From: Psoroptes ovis
Taxonomy: Eukaryota > Arthropoda > Arachnida > Sarcoptiformes > Psoroptidae
NCBI GenBank assembly: GCA_002943765.1
Contig: PQWQ01000002.1
Span: forward strand, 930,001 to 994,000
Direction of reading: 5' to 3'
Length of the DNA stretch: 64,000 nucleotides
In this document: one piece after another, positions 46,698-59,554 of the stretch
Layout: each line of letters opens with the position of its first letter
How positions within the stretch are numbered: the first letter of the stretch is position 1
Translations under genes and position numbers: made by a program
The notes under the pieces: generated by a model
The model's database searches: none
Told to the model about the DNA's origin: nothing
Seen by the model: only the letters and a program-made list of their open reading frames with translations

Positions 46698-48874
46698 TTA
46701 AACTAATTGTGGTGGTGATAATTTAGCTAATGATGAGAGACGATCATCTGGTTTCATCATTAAATAAGCGGCAGCAAATGGATTGTTACGAAAATCGGTA
46801 AATGGTGATACATTTGTTGTTGTAGCTGTTTGTTGTACTACATTTGTTGATGCGATTGCAGCAGCGGCTGCAGCTGCTGCTGCCGCATTCGTTGTATGTA
46901 TTGTTTGTGCTAATGTTGAATATGGTGATGTTGATGATACTGTCATTGATGATGGTGTTGATGATGTACATGATGATGGATTTGTCGTTGATGGTGCATG
47001 ATGATTTGTTGCTAAATTATGATAATTTGTGCCAATTGGATTATATGAATTGTTTGCATTTTGGGCAGCATTTGATAATGTTGATAATAATGAAGTGGTA
47101 TTATAAAATGAACCTGGATGATTGCCGAAAAAATTATTAAATAAATCATTATTATTATTAATTGTTGATGTTTGTTGTTGCTGTTGTTTCAATGTTGTGG
47201 CTGGGCTTAATTGACATGGCAATTTATTTGAAGATGCAGCAGCAGCTGCAGCCGCTGCTGCCATAGCCATCGTATTCATTGGTGAATACATTGATGGTGG
47301 TACTAATGTTGTTGGAAATGTTCTTGCTGTTGCTGCTTTTTCCGATTCATTACTTCCTTGATTCTGTTGTTGTTGATGCTGCTGCTGCTGTTGTTGCTGT
47401 TCATTATTGTAACCATTTTGATGTAAATTATGATAATGTTGTTGTTGTTGCTGTTGTTGTGTTGATTGATGACCATTAATATGATGACCAATATTATTGG
47501 TTGCAAAAGGTAAACATCTTAATGAATCAAATGCTGTCAGATTATATGGTGAATTATTATTATTTATTGAATTCGGTTGTACATATGATGGTGATGATAA
47601 AGGATTATTTTTATAATTATTATTATTTGTTGAAGAATGATTATTGTTATTATTATTATTCGATAATGATTGAGTAGATGATGATGACGATGATGATGAT
47701 GTAGTCGATGCAGTTGATGATGATGATGGTTTAGGTTTACGTCTTGGTCGATATTTATAATCAGGATGTTCTACAATTGGAATCATGATGATTGGGAATA
47801 AGAAATAAAATAAAAATTGGTCAAATTTTGATTTTCAAAACCAAAGAAAAATTTGAAATCGAAATTCTTGTCAGTTTTTTTGTTTTTGTTTTCATTTTTT
47901 GTGCTAAAACAATTGATTTGATTTAGTTGATTTTGCATAAACATACAATCACACATACACACAAAAAATAGCGAAAATCTATGGCGCTATCGATAATGAC
48001 AGGTTATGCATTGTTTTTTTCTATCTTTTCTTTTTCTACACTTCATCTATTACTTTGTTTCATGGACATACATATAAATAAATCTATTGTCATTGACAAT
48101 CATGAGAATAATAATCATCATCATCATGATCATCAACAGTCGTCATCATGATACAACGACTGTTGCAGCTAATAATGACATAATGACTGTTGATGGTTAC
48201 TTTGTTCGCTTTTGATCAACCTAAATAATGAAATGATCGGCTATATGGAATCATCATCATAGCTGCCGCCTAACCTTTGATAATAATGGAATATTGATAA
48301 TTTTCAACGAAAACAAAAAATTGTTTTGGTTGTTTTTTGTTTGAATGATTTTGGTTTTGATGATGATGATGATGATAATGATTACCTTTCATATGTAACG
48401 CTCTCAGACGTTTAGCTTCATCAATAAATGGTCGTTTTTCAGTTTCAGACAATTGTTTCCAATCGGCTCCAAGACGTTTACTTATTTCTGAATTGTGCAT
48501 TTTAGGATGTTCTTGTGCCATTTTACGTCGCTGTCCACGTGACCATACCTTATTATTTGACAAAAATTAATGACAAAAATTGATTAATTGAATTTATTAT
48601 TCAACAAATTAGTGATGATTAACATTATTTGTCAGTTAATAAATTGATTATCAACACTTACCATAAATGCATTCATTGGCCGTTTAACATGATTATCATT
48701 AATCGAAACATTCAATGTTTTATGATGATGATGATGATTATTATTATGATGATTACTGCCACTATTATTATTATTCAACATTATTGAATTCATTGTCATT
48801 GATAATGGTGATGATGATGAAAATTGATTTGGTGATGGTGATGGTGTTAACAATAGATTATGATTATTCAACAT
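46698..48874 (-). CDS. Sox21: SoxB2-type HMG-box transcription factor (Sox21-like)
   Basis: Three exons, 48662-48874, 48386-48548 and 46698-47770, give 482 aa. The joined HMG box runs from about residue 62: HVKRPMNAFM, VWSRGQRRKMAQEHPKMHNS, EISKRLGADWKQLSETEKRP, FIDEAKRLRALHMK, then EHPDYKYRPRRKPK. The last block is the group-B signature. WSRGQRRKMAQ is like Sox21/SoxB2 rather than Dichaete (WSRLQRRQIA). Sox proteins bend DNA at ACAAT-type sites in the nucleus and direct neural and other cell fates. Two introns cut the HMG box, after NAFM (phase 0) and after HMK (phase 1). The N- and C-terminal regions hold long Asn, Gln, Ser, His and two Ala runs. Start is the first ATG before MLNNHNLLLTPSPSPNQF. 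Orthology within SoxB2 is an inference. Confidence 0.92.
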
Positions 48875-51800
48875 TTGTTATTATTATTGTTATTTTCAAT
48901 TATTAATTATCGATTTAACAAAGATGACAGCTCTCTAGTATTTGATTTAAATTAAAACAAATCAAAAATTTCAAATACTAAAACAATTCAAATCAAAGAA
49001 TTTAATTCACAAATGATATTTTGCTTGTGGCAATCGAGTCTCAAATCTTTAAAGTTAAAGATGAATCAAATTTGTTGTCGTTGATCAAAATGATGACATG
49101 ATAATTGTTGGTTACTATTTTGAGTATTATTTTTATTCAATATTTGAATTTCAAGAGAACCCGAAGAAATTCTTTGTTCAAGATTGAAGATATGAAATGA
49201 CAATGGATGATGACAAGCAACAAATGTTATCATATATTTATGATTGTTTCCATCTATTCTTTGGTCTATTTTGATTGAAACCGCGATGATACAAATTTTC
49301 ATCAAATTTTTCTTTGACAAATTTCTTATTATTTCGAGCAAATTACAAAACAAAAAAACCGATCAATCAATCAATCAATCAATCGATTGGGTGAAAATTA
49401 ATTGAAAATTTATCAAATATAAAGTCACTGATATTTTGTAATTTCGATGATTCTGTTTGCGGCGCGAAAATTTTTAAATTTCAAATTGAAAAATTTGAAA
49501 AAATATCAAAAACAAATCACCGAACAACCACACCGTACGAACGATTCAAATGAACTGATTTTGATTTCAGTCAAATTTTTCAGTGATCATCATCATCATC
49601 ACACTGGTTCATAGAATAACAAAAGCAACAAAACATTTTTTTTAGACTTTGTATTATTTGTATTCACAAACACACACACACACACAAATTATACCGATAT
49701 ATGATTGAGAAAAAAAAAATACACCACCACCAACCAACTAACAACCAAATAACAATGACGATATTGATTGTATTGTTATTATCTGTTAGTTATATATGAA
49801 TGAATGAATGTTTGTGATAATGATGATAATGGTAATGGTGATGATGATGATGATTTGCTATTGTTGTTATTATTATTGTTGCTGTTTATTATTTGAAAAA
49901 TGTGAATACAAATAAATAAATGAAAAAATGAATGGAAAAGAATAACCAAGAGCAAACAATAGAGATGAATTCAATTCAATTCATTTCAACTCAACAACAA
50001 CAACAACGAAAAAAAGCCATAGGTTTTCCTATTGTTTGTGAATCGTTGAAGAAAAATAAAATAAAAATATTACAAAGGAAACAGAACTAAGAACCAGAAA
50101 AAAATATAATACAACAATAGTCAAAAGGCGGACCTTTTCAGTCAATTCAATTCTCTTCTTTCAAAAATTTTGAATTGAAAAAAACGAATGAATTGAAGAA
50201 AATTGAATGATATAACGATGATGAACACAAGAAGAGTTCCATCCTACATTTTTTTTTCTCAATGGATTGTTTTGTATATTTGGTTGTCAGTGTATTTTGT
50301 ATCCAATGTGTGCTATGCAATGCAAGGCATCTTTTAACAAACACACAGGTTCGACCCATTGTTCTCTGATTGGTTTATCATCATTATTATGATTATTGTC
50401 ATTATCATCTTTGATTGTTTGTTTTGTTTAGTTTATTTATTCATTCATTCATATATTTGTTTATTTGTTTGATAGAAAATGATGATGGAAAAATCAAAAT
50501 GAAATAAAAGTTTCTTTGTGTTTTTACGTAAGAAAAAAATATAATTCAAACAAAACGATTTTTTACGCAAAATTTCAGCAGAAAATACATTTTCCAGCAT
50601 TCATTCATTCATTCGATTTTCAAAATTCGAAGAATTTCAACAATTTTTTCCAGTGAAATTCCAATTGATTCCCACAAATTCTTGCATTAATTAATTCCAA
50701 ATGAAAATTAGTGAATCGGTCAATTTGTCAATTAATTAATGAATTAATTAATCGATCACAAATTCAACAAACATGGTTATCGACCTTAAGGACAGCTGGA
50801 GATATGTTTATTCATTTTTCTACGGGACATTTAGCTCAATTTCGCTATGATTCCAAGAACAACACAAGCATAAACAATGGTCAAAATAAGAATAAACAAG
50901 GCTAAACAAATCGATGAATTATTAGAGGAAAAAAATAAGAAGATAAATAAATAAATATCGATAATTATTTCATTTTTTAAAGCTATTCGGTCATTATCAT
51001 CATCGACCATCATCATCATTGTATGTGTGAGCATTGGTTTGAATGCTATTATCACCAACACAAACATTGATATTGTCCTGGTTGTGTCGATGTTGTTGTC
51101 ATTGTATTTATTGTCATAAATCTTTTTTGATAAATATAAACATAAACACAACGACACAATGACAATAAAACTGGTGATTAAAATATTTGGTATGAGATAT
51201 ATGGTCCAAAAATAAAATGACCAATTTTCAAATGTTTAGGTTTTACGAGAAATTGAAAAAAATGAAAAAAATTTCATATAATCCGATTATGTTGCGCGAT
51301 TTGTTGTTGTCGTTGTATTGTTTACGAGATATCAATTTGAAATGTGTGTGTTCACAGATATTTTTTTTTTTTTTTGACAGAGATAATCATGATACAATAC
51401 GAGGTATCAACCTCAAACAATGGCTGAATACTGTGTGTTTGTGTTGACAAATCTTTTATTTGCCAGAAAAAAAGCGAAAAATTTGTCAAACATTTTGTGA
51501 TAATTAACTAAATGGAATTTTGGTGCAAACAAAAAATTATGGTCATCAACCTTTGAATATATATCGAGGTAATCAAGGAAACAGGAACTTCGGGAAACTA
51601 GAATTCGGAATTCAAAAAATCGTTATCAAAATTTTAAAAATAAAGCTAATTACCCTTAGATAATAATATATTCATCTTATCTATCATTTCTAATGTTTCA
51701 TATTTCTTACCCTTTCATCATTTTCTCCAAAGTCATTAACGCTTCGAACTGATTAACAGACAAGAAAATTGGGGAAATTCAATTGAATTCTGAGACGAAT

Positions 51801-52966
51801 TGATTGATTTTTTGGTTCATTTTTATCTTTTGAATTTATTTTCCAAATATTTCTTCGATAAATTCCATTTATCAGAATAAAAAGGGTTAATTTATTCAAT
51901 CATTAAGCTCAGTTTGGAAGCTCATCGAAATGTCATTTTAATGTCAAAAAATATTGAATTACAATACAAGATATTTTAATGATGGCAAATATAATCAAGA
52001 ATAATAATCGGTGACATCGAATAACATTAGAAATCGAAAAAATTTCGCAAAAAAAATCAAAACATCTACGACAAAATTGACAAAATAATCATTTTTTGAC
52101 AGAAAATTGATTAGAATAATCATTCATTCCATCATCCATCATGTCGAAATTTGAAATTTGACACATTTTCAATCATAGAAAATTGAATACATTGCGACAC
52201 TTTCAAAGATGAAAATTTATTGAATAATTCGGCAGAACTGAATTGAAAAATTGAAAAATATTCCGAACAACAAAAACACCGAGAAAGCCAGAAAAACATA
52301 AAACAGACAATGACAATATGTGAACATCATTCAGCATGTCATCTTATTGATTCATCTTATTTTTGATTGACAAAAGAGAATAATGACAAATGAAAAATTT
52401 AGAAAATCAGAGAAATATGATTGAAAGAGAGGTGTTTTGTCAAATGTCAAAATATTCATGTTTACTTTAAGTAAATTTTTAATGATTTGAAAATGAATAT
52501 GTTTGGTGTTAATTACTGAAAAATTTTACAGAATGAAATTTCGCCTGTTTGTCTGAAGATATTGAGATGAATTTCATTTTTTTAAAAGAAAAATTAAATG
52601 TAAACAATGGCAGAAATAATGAAATTGAGTTGCCAACCCCAAATAATTACCTTCGATAATCAATTAAATATATTTGTCATTGTCACTGTTCATTTATTTA
52701 TTCATTATTGACAAAACTCTGTGAAAATTTGTGAAAAATTAATTCAATTTCATTATTATTATTGTTATTATTATTTATACAGAAAAACTAATTTATCAAT
52801 ATTAGTGAAAAACATTTTCATTATTTCTTTTCATAATTCACCAAATGTGCTACAGCGATGTGTTAGTATTATGTGAAATGAAAAAAAAAATTGAATAAAA
52901 TAATTGAAAATGAAATAATCTCTGGAAATGAAAAAAAAATGGAAAAAAAGCTGATCCGATTATCAA

Positions 52967-52970
<4 letters not shown>

Positions 52971-53001
<31 letters not shown>
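52971..53001. repeat. CA dinucleotide microsatellite
   Basis: Fifteen or so uninterrupted CA units. Confidence 0.9.
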
Positions 53002-53003
<2 letters not shown>

Positions 53004-53405
53004 AACGCTAACACCATTGAAACATAATATTTTCAATTCATTTCGCAAGAAAAATGAACGAACAAATTGAATAGATGTTTTGAATGAATAAAGAAAGATG
53101 AAAATTACATAAACATTGAATTAGTTGAAATCCTTTGTATAAATAAAATGCATTCATTTTTAAAAAATTAGAAAAAATATTCATTTTTCAATGAAAATTT
53201 ACAAAATTTTCAATCATTTGTTTGTATTGAATTCAATTTTTTCAACGGAAAAAAAAACTTATTTTATCATCAACGATTCATTCATGGCTCAATGAATGTA
53301 TAATGAACAAATGTCTTAATCAAATCATTCAACAAAAAATAAAATGAAATTGACTGAATTAGACCCCAACGAAAAAAATTCATTGATAATTATTTTTACA
53401 TTGTT

Positions 53406-53433
53406 CACACACACACACACACACACACACACA
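53406..53433. repeat. CA dinucleotide microsatellite
   Basis: About fourteen uninterrupted CA units, 400 bp from a similar array. Confidence 0.9.
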
Positions 53434-55544
53434 ACAAACACAATTGAATTTTAAATGATTATGAATTGGATTATGATTATAACTTGGTAATCGATCAATT
53501 GAATCAAATCGAATGATTATGATAATATGATTTCATTCAAATAATCATTCATGTTGTCGAATAATAATTCCATGACAGAGCAAAACAATTGGCCAGATTT
53601 TTCTTTGACTTATTTCTTTGTGATCACTCTATTGACTTAGTTGCCAACTTTTAGCGATTATTTTTCTCTCGATTTCACTCCGGATGTTCCACAAAAAAAT
53701 AATGGAAAAATGGCCAAAAAATTAAATGACATAAATAAATAATAAAAAATAAATAAAACTAAATCAATGAATGATCCACAATTTATCGTTTTTTTTTGCA
53801 ATTGTGAAAATTAATTCAAATCAAATTCACATTCAAAGTCAAATTTTGAAAAAAAAGTGAAATTGAAAATCACTATGTTATTATTACTATCACCAGCCAA
53901 AGAAATAAAAAAAAATGAAAATTAATAATTCTTAAATGTGAATCAACCATTGAGTAAATGAAAGTAAAAAATAAAATAATGACACACGACCATTTTATTT
54001 TATTTTGTATGAATTTCCTTTTCAATTTTTTTGTTGTATTTTATGTACCCAGAAAATATAAAAAATAAATATCCAAAAAAATATATCAAAATTTATATTT
54101 CATAGATTTCAATGTGGAAATTAAATGAAATCAATTGATGATTCAATTGATTCAATTTTTTTTTTAATATTTTGCCATTTCTTCTTCTTGCCATTATTGA
54201 ATGTCATCTTATGATGTGTATGATGTTAATTAAATTCAATCGGATTCAATTTTTCATTCAATTTTGAACAATAAATAAGATTTAATATTGGAATAAATGA
54301 TCATTGGCTTGAATTTTTATGACTTATTTTTTGATTACTTTAAATGACATGATGCTTTGGCAATGATATACTCAGAGTGGTGAATAAATGAAATTTTTCC
54401 AATTTTGACCATAAAAATTTTATTATGACCAGCGAAAAAACAGAAAAAAACAATCGATTATCACTATTTATACCAGAAATATTTGCAATTTAGACATGAA
54501 CAAATAGCCATCTTAATACAAAATCTAAAATCTGAAATTATTGGTCATCACTAAATAAAAATAAACAATTCACAACAACAACAACAACGAAATCATAACA
54601 GGATCATAATTTTTTGGGGCTTTGTAAAACAGCAATAATCATAATAAACTCAAAGAATTGTCATTTTATAATAAAATCTGAGTTCTCGAACACAAGAATT
54701 TTGGCCAAAATCAAATCAAATCAGATCAAATAATAATAATCTACTTTGATTTAGTCATTTTTAGCAAAATCACATTTATTGCCTTCCCATTATGATGCTT
54801 GTGAAATCATCTTTTGTCAAATGACTTAATTTCATAGTAATAAACTGAGAACTGTGAAATCATCATTCGTAATAATTGAAATTATAAAAAATGAAATCTT
54901 TCATCAGAAAAAATAAAAATAGAAAAAAAAACATTGAACAAAATAGCCTTAAGACATCATTATGTGATATGTTGGTGGTTATGATTATGATGATGATGTT
55001 ATGATTATTTCTACGATTAAATTGAATATAAAAAATATAATAATAATAAATATACCACACACATGCATGCACACATATAAATACAACAACAACGACGAAA
55101 ATCATCGACATGAAAAAAACACTTATAAACACATCAAAAAACCACAGAGGAGACGAAAAAAATTATAATCAAAAATTTATCCAAATGAAATGATTTTTGA
55201 AAATGAATAAATGTGAATGAATGGATGAATTAATGGATGAGTGAATGAATGAATGTCGAACCATAAAAACACATTGAATTGTTGAGATAAGAGCTGAAAT
55301 TGCTGTTATTATTATTTTTTCTCCTTCAATTCTTCGGTGATTGAAATTGAAATAATAATTGTTATTATTATTATCATAATCATGAATGTGGTAAAAAATG
55401 AAACATAATCATTCTACCGGAATAACTGTAAAAATTCTCGATGAAATTCGACAATGACAATGACAAACCAAACAAAAAGAGAAAAGTTTTGTACAATTGA
55501 ATGAATATTTTTAAATATTTCGTGTATGAGTGGTGGCCAAATTT

Positions 55545-55690
55545 CAAGTCAGAAATTCTGGAGCCATTCGGTAGTATTCCTAAGCTACCATAGGCTATCA
55601 TTGACCAAAGTGAAATACTCTCAGGAAATCGCCTGAACATGTGCCGATAAATGCTTGATTTAATTTGAACACCGCTTGACATAGAGAACT
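55545..55690. other. Non-repetitive, GC-richer island of unknown nature
   Basis: About 145 bp with balanced base composition between low-complexity flanks. The minus strand is open through it (RHMFRRFPESISLWSMIAYG, then SLGILPNGSRISDLKFGHH). The plus strand is open over YEWWPNFKSEILEPFGSIPK. It could be a remnant of a transposon coding region, a non-coding RNA or a conserved element. I cannot assign it. Confidence 0.3.
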
Positions 55691-56263
55691 ATGCATTTAC
55701 ATGAATTGTAAAAAATATTTTTAGCTTCTCAAAAGGAAATAATAGAATAACCATTGTTGATTATGGTCAAAATAGAAGAATTGAAAGAATTGGTGAAATT
55801 TAAAATTATTTCACATTCAAAACACATAATGTGGAAAAATTCCATTCAAATATTGTTTGGAATTATTTGATTTTCAAAAAATTCTTTTATGTCCACCACT
55901 GTTTCAGTGATCCATTGTTTGTCCGATGATGATGATAAACGATAATAAACAAAAATATTTGACCAAAAAACGAAGCCAAGACAAGAAATATTGAATAGAC
56001 TTGAATATTTTCAAAAATATTCAATTTAGCCACAAATATTCAATATTCATTCAATTGTATTGGCAATGATTATAACAAAGCATCACTGTAAATAAATGGA
56101 TGAATGGATAAAGCAAAAAAAAAGGCGAGAAATGAAAATGAAAAAATTCAATTTTGGGAAAAAAAATTCAATTCATTTTCGAAACCAGAAAAATTCAAAA
56201 TTTTTTTGGAAAAATTGTTTACACAACAAACTATTGGTGCAAAGGCGAAAAAAAGAACAAATA

Positions 56264-56342
56264 TTGGGTTGTCCAATAAGTTCTTGCCGTTTTTTAATTT
56301 TTTCTCATTTAAAAAACGGCAAGAACTTATGGGACAACCTAA
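56264..56342. mobile_element. Miniature mariner-type inverted-repeat element
   Basis: 79 bp made of two inverted arms of about 35 bp that differ at three positions, around an 8-12 bp T-rich loop. The arm reads TT(G/A)GGTTGTCC(A/C)ATAAGT, then TCTTGCCGTTTTTTA. AGGTTGxCxxATAAGT is the terminal signature of mariner transposons. There is no transposase, so it is a MITE or a deletion derivative. A TA dinucleotide occurs next to the left end, and a possible TA overlaps the right end. Confidence 0.7.
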
Positions 56343-57944
56343 TTTTAAGATTTTTTTCGTTTCTGGCCTTAGATTCTGAATGAAAATTGAAATTAAAATG
56401 AAATAATAAAAAACGAAATAAAAATAAAATAAACTTGAATATAAAGTTGACAAAGAAATATATACGAATAGAATAAGAAAATGAAAAAAAAAGAAATAAG
56501 AAATAAAGAATATTCTTTTCTATTAAGTAATAATAGTAATAGTAATAATACTGACGATAATCATAACAATAAAAATAAAAATAATATAAAAGTAAATGCC
56601 CGTAAGCAATGTTTTATTACAAATAATAAAAAAAATTTGCCACTTCAAAATAAAAAAGAAAATATTCAATATTCTTCATTGTTAAATAATGTTGATAATA
56701 CAAATAATAGTAATAATAATAATAATAAAATTGAGATGAAAAATATATGAATTCAAGAATCGTATTGTATATTGAATATATGCATTGAATCATTTGGAAA
56801 TTCTAGATTTGATTCCGTTAAGATTCAATTCATTTTAAATGTCAAAATTGTTTGTGTGTGTGTGTTTGTGTGCGTAGTTATAATAATGATAATAATGAAT
56901 TGTGCATTTATTTATGATTAAGATGAATATATACGTTTCCTTGATTCTTTATGTTTGTTATTATAAATAAATACAAAGAATAATATTTATTTCATTTCAA
57001 AATTATTAATGTCCGTATTGTCGACATTGTCCGGTCATTAATTCTTTCGACTGTTTGCTGTTTGCTAAATATTTGCAGCCAATAGTCAAATGTGTCAATT
57101 TGTGTGAATGGAAAAGGTGGAAAATAGTGATTGAAATTTTTTTTGGTCAGTTTGAATTCAAAGAAGAAATCTTTATGTGTTTTTTGATTTCATTTCTTCT
57201 TATTTATCCTCTGGCTTCCGATGATTTTCATGATTTTCAATGGACACCCAAACTAACAAACACACACAAACTGACAATTGATAATGGTTATTGTGATAAT
57301 GGCAATTTGAAAATTGAAAAATATATCAATTCATATATGAATGAATGATTTGAGATGTTTTGAATTGAGAATGAAAAAGAAATAAATAAAGAAAATATAA
57401 AAGAAGCCCTAAAGCTTCAATAACATATCAATCTGAATAAATGAAAATAAAAATAAATAAAATATTATTCAATTTCATTACTTTATTTCTATTTTATTTT
57501 TGTCAAATAAAAAGTTTTTTTGTGCATTATTCAATTCAATTGTTCGATGACACACTCCACATTGAATTTTATTTTATTTATTTATTTTTTTTTTCTTTGA
57601 CAAATCAATTGATTGCTATTGATTGTCAAATAAAGAAAAATTGGTATAAATTGAAAAATTTCTGGTCAAATTTCATGAATTTATTTGCATTCAATTTATC
57701 AATATTTGGAAGAATTTAAAGCAGAAATTTTTTGAAAAATTGATTAAAATTGGAAAAATTTGCAAATTTTTTCGATCATAAATGATTTTTCTATGCAAAT
57801 CAAGAACAAAAAATCATTGAAAAATTCAAAATGATCAAATGCAATCAAATTAATTTCTCTAAAAATATTCTGTTCATGATTAAAGACAAGCGTGGCGCAA
57901 TCTATTGTTGAAGATTCAATTTGATTCAATAATTTTTCAAAAAT

Positions 57945-59313
57945 TCATAAAGATGTTAGCCGACAATTTGAAACGGTTTGATTTGAATTATTTCCATATT
58001 GGAACAAGCACAGAATGGCATTATTATCGTATGTCATTTCTGGTACTTTCATTTCTGGATTTATAGCAATCTTCAATTGATATGTACCATATTTCATATC
58101 GGTAATATCAATCCATTGACAATCTAAATCTGATTTATAAATATCGACTAATTTTAATAGGAAAATTGAAATTGAATTAATTTATTTGATTTTTTTCAAT
58201 TATTTCAATAAACATACCACAATTAACGCTGATACCTTGATCACCATAATTAGCGCATGCATATTTTCCTTCGTTATCATTCAAGCATTGATTATCCTCG
58301 AGACAAAAACTCGCCTTATGTCCTTGTGCAACTTTATGTCCATATGAATCAATAATATCAAAAGTTGCAAATATTTCCATACTATGATAATGTTGATGAC
58401 ATGAATGCCATATCCATTGTTGCTTGTGGCGAAATGGTCGAAAATCAATTTCACCAATATTTCGTATGTTTGCTGTGAATCTTAATAAAATTCTTTTATT
58501 AAAAATCCAAGCTGCATGTTTGAATAGAGAGAAAAAAATTAATTTAATGTAATGTAAACAAATGGCAAAGTGAAAAAAAAAAGAATTTACTTGGTTTACT
58601 TCTATCAATTTCATATGCCGATTTCGATAAACAATTTTCTTCTAATGCACATTGCAAAAACATTATTGATCTATGTTCAATAAATGCTGATCTTTCCACT
58701 TCTTTCGGATCAGGCATCAAATCGGGTAATTTTTTAAAATTAAATTTTTTCTTCACATTCAACATCGATGATCGAATGTCAAATATTGGTTTTTGTTCTA
58801 AACGCGTGCGACAAATAACACCGGCAGCTTCATTCAGATCACAATCATGAATATTCCAACCATCGAAACGGCATGATGATAGATTTGATTCTTGACCAAA
58901 GCACATAACATTGTCCATCCAAATTAATTCTGCAACAAAATGATAATGAATTAAAGCATTTATAACAGTGAGGAAAAATTTGATGAATACACACTGTTTG
59001 CTTGACCGTATCTGCTATTGTTTGTAGCCATGATTGCTCCAAGTACAAATCCTAATTGTCTGCAAACAACATCGGCATCCATTTGATCCCATTCATCATC
59101 ACATATTGATCCCCATTGATTGAAATGATTAATTTCAACATTACCTTCAAACATTGTTCGACCTCCAATCAAACGTATCATACCTTCATTTTTGCTGCGA
59201 TCAATATCGATTCTGTTGTTATCATGATCATAATCATAAAAATTGAATGATGATTGTGATTTAACGATTGAAATTATTTGAAAAAATTGTAAAAAATAAA
59301 TCAGGATTGACAT
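57945..59313 (-). CDS. LOXL: Lysyl oxidase-like protein with one SRCR domain
   Basis: Four exons, 58995-59313, 58591-58929, 58218-58511 and 57945-58147, give 384 aa. The first ATG in a good place (59313) starts MSILIYFLQFFQIISIVKS, a signal peptide. An SRCR domain follows (IRLIGGRTMFEGNVEI, WGSICDDEWDQMDADVVCRQ, LGF, IWMDNVMCFGQESNLSSC, HDCDLNEAAGVIC). The catalytic domain has the copper site WHSCHQHYHSME (His near 258, 260 and 262), then GHKASFCLEDNQC with the Lys (about 285) and VDIYKSDLDCQW with the Tyr (about 321) that form the lysyl tyrosylquinone cofactor. It ends like LOX with DITDMKYGTYQLKIAINP and SDYSNN-like MTYDNNAILC. The enzyme oxidises peptidyl lysines in collagen-like matrix proteins, outside the cell. 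The junction of exons 1 and 2 uses GTGTGT and is the least certain. It faces mL41 across a 241-bp gap. Confidence 0.93.
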
Positions 59314-59554
59314 GATTTTTTTTTCATGAAACAAATATCATCAGGAATATGTGTTTTGAATAGAAAAATTCAAGAAATGAATGCGGAAATCCATGTGCTT
59401 TTTAAATTAACCCAAATTTAAAAAAAATTTAAATTTAAAAATTTGCAGTCGTTGTTTATGAATAAGACATCACATGATTTGAACATGTGTTTTTTCTTTG
59501 AAAATCAAATCAATTTTTTGTACAAAATTAAATTCAATTATTTTTTGTTAAAAA
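59314..59554. promoter_or_regulatory. Bidirectional promoter region of LOXL and MRPL41
   Basis: Only 241 bp separate the two outward-facing start codons, so both 5' UTRs and promoters must lie here. It contains a run of AAATTTAAA repeats at about 59403-59445. Confidence 0.5.

Larger units (their letters stand above)
48875..57944. other. 9-kb AT-rich gene desert upstream of the SoxB gene
   Basis: Lies between the SoxB 5' end and the 3' end of the lysyl oxidase gene, on the minus strand. It must hold the SoxB promoter at its left end. It contains CA arrays (49672-49685, 52971-53001, 53406-53433), GATT/ATCA arrays (49360-49384), many A/T runs, a mariner-type hairpin at 56264 and a non-repetitive patch near 55545-55690. 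No supported gene. Confidence 0.6.

Noticed and set aside
46783..47479. Ala-rich and Val-rich ORFs on the plus strand opposite the Sox gene
   Set aside because: They are antisense shadows of GCN, CAN and AAT codon runs of the Sox C-terminal exon.
50340..50365. GGTTCGACCCA, similar to a tRNA B box
   Set aside because: The last base differs from the B-box consensus, and no A box or cloverleaf can be folded around it.
56096..56453. Three overlapping ORFs around the mariner-type hairpin, with mutually similar peptides on opposite strands
   Set aside because: The similarity comes from the inverted repeat itself; the flanks are A/T-rich low complexity.
56481..56750. Asn/Lys-rich 89-aa ORF
   Set aside because: Made of AAT/AAA repeats in AT-rich DNA; no motif.
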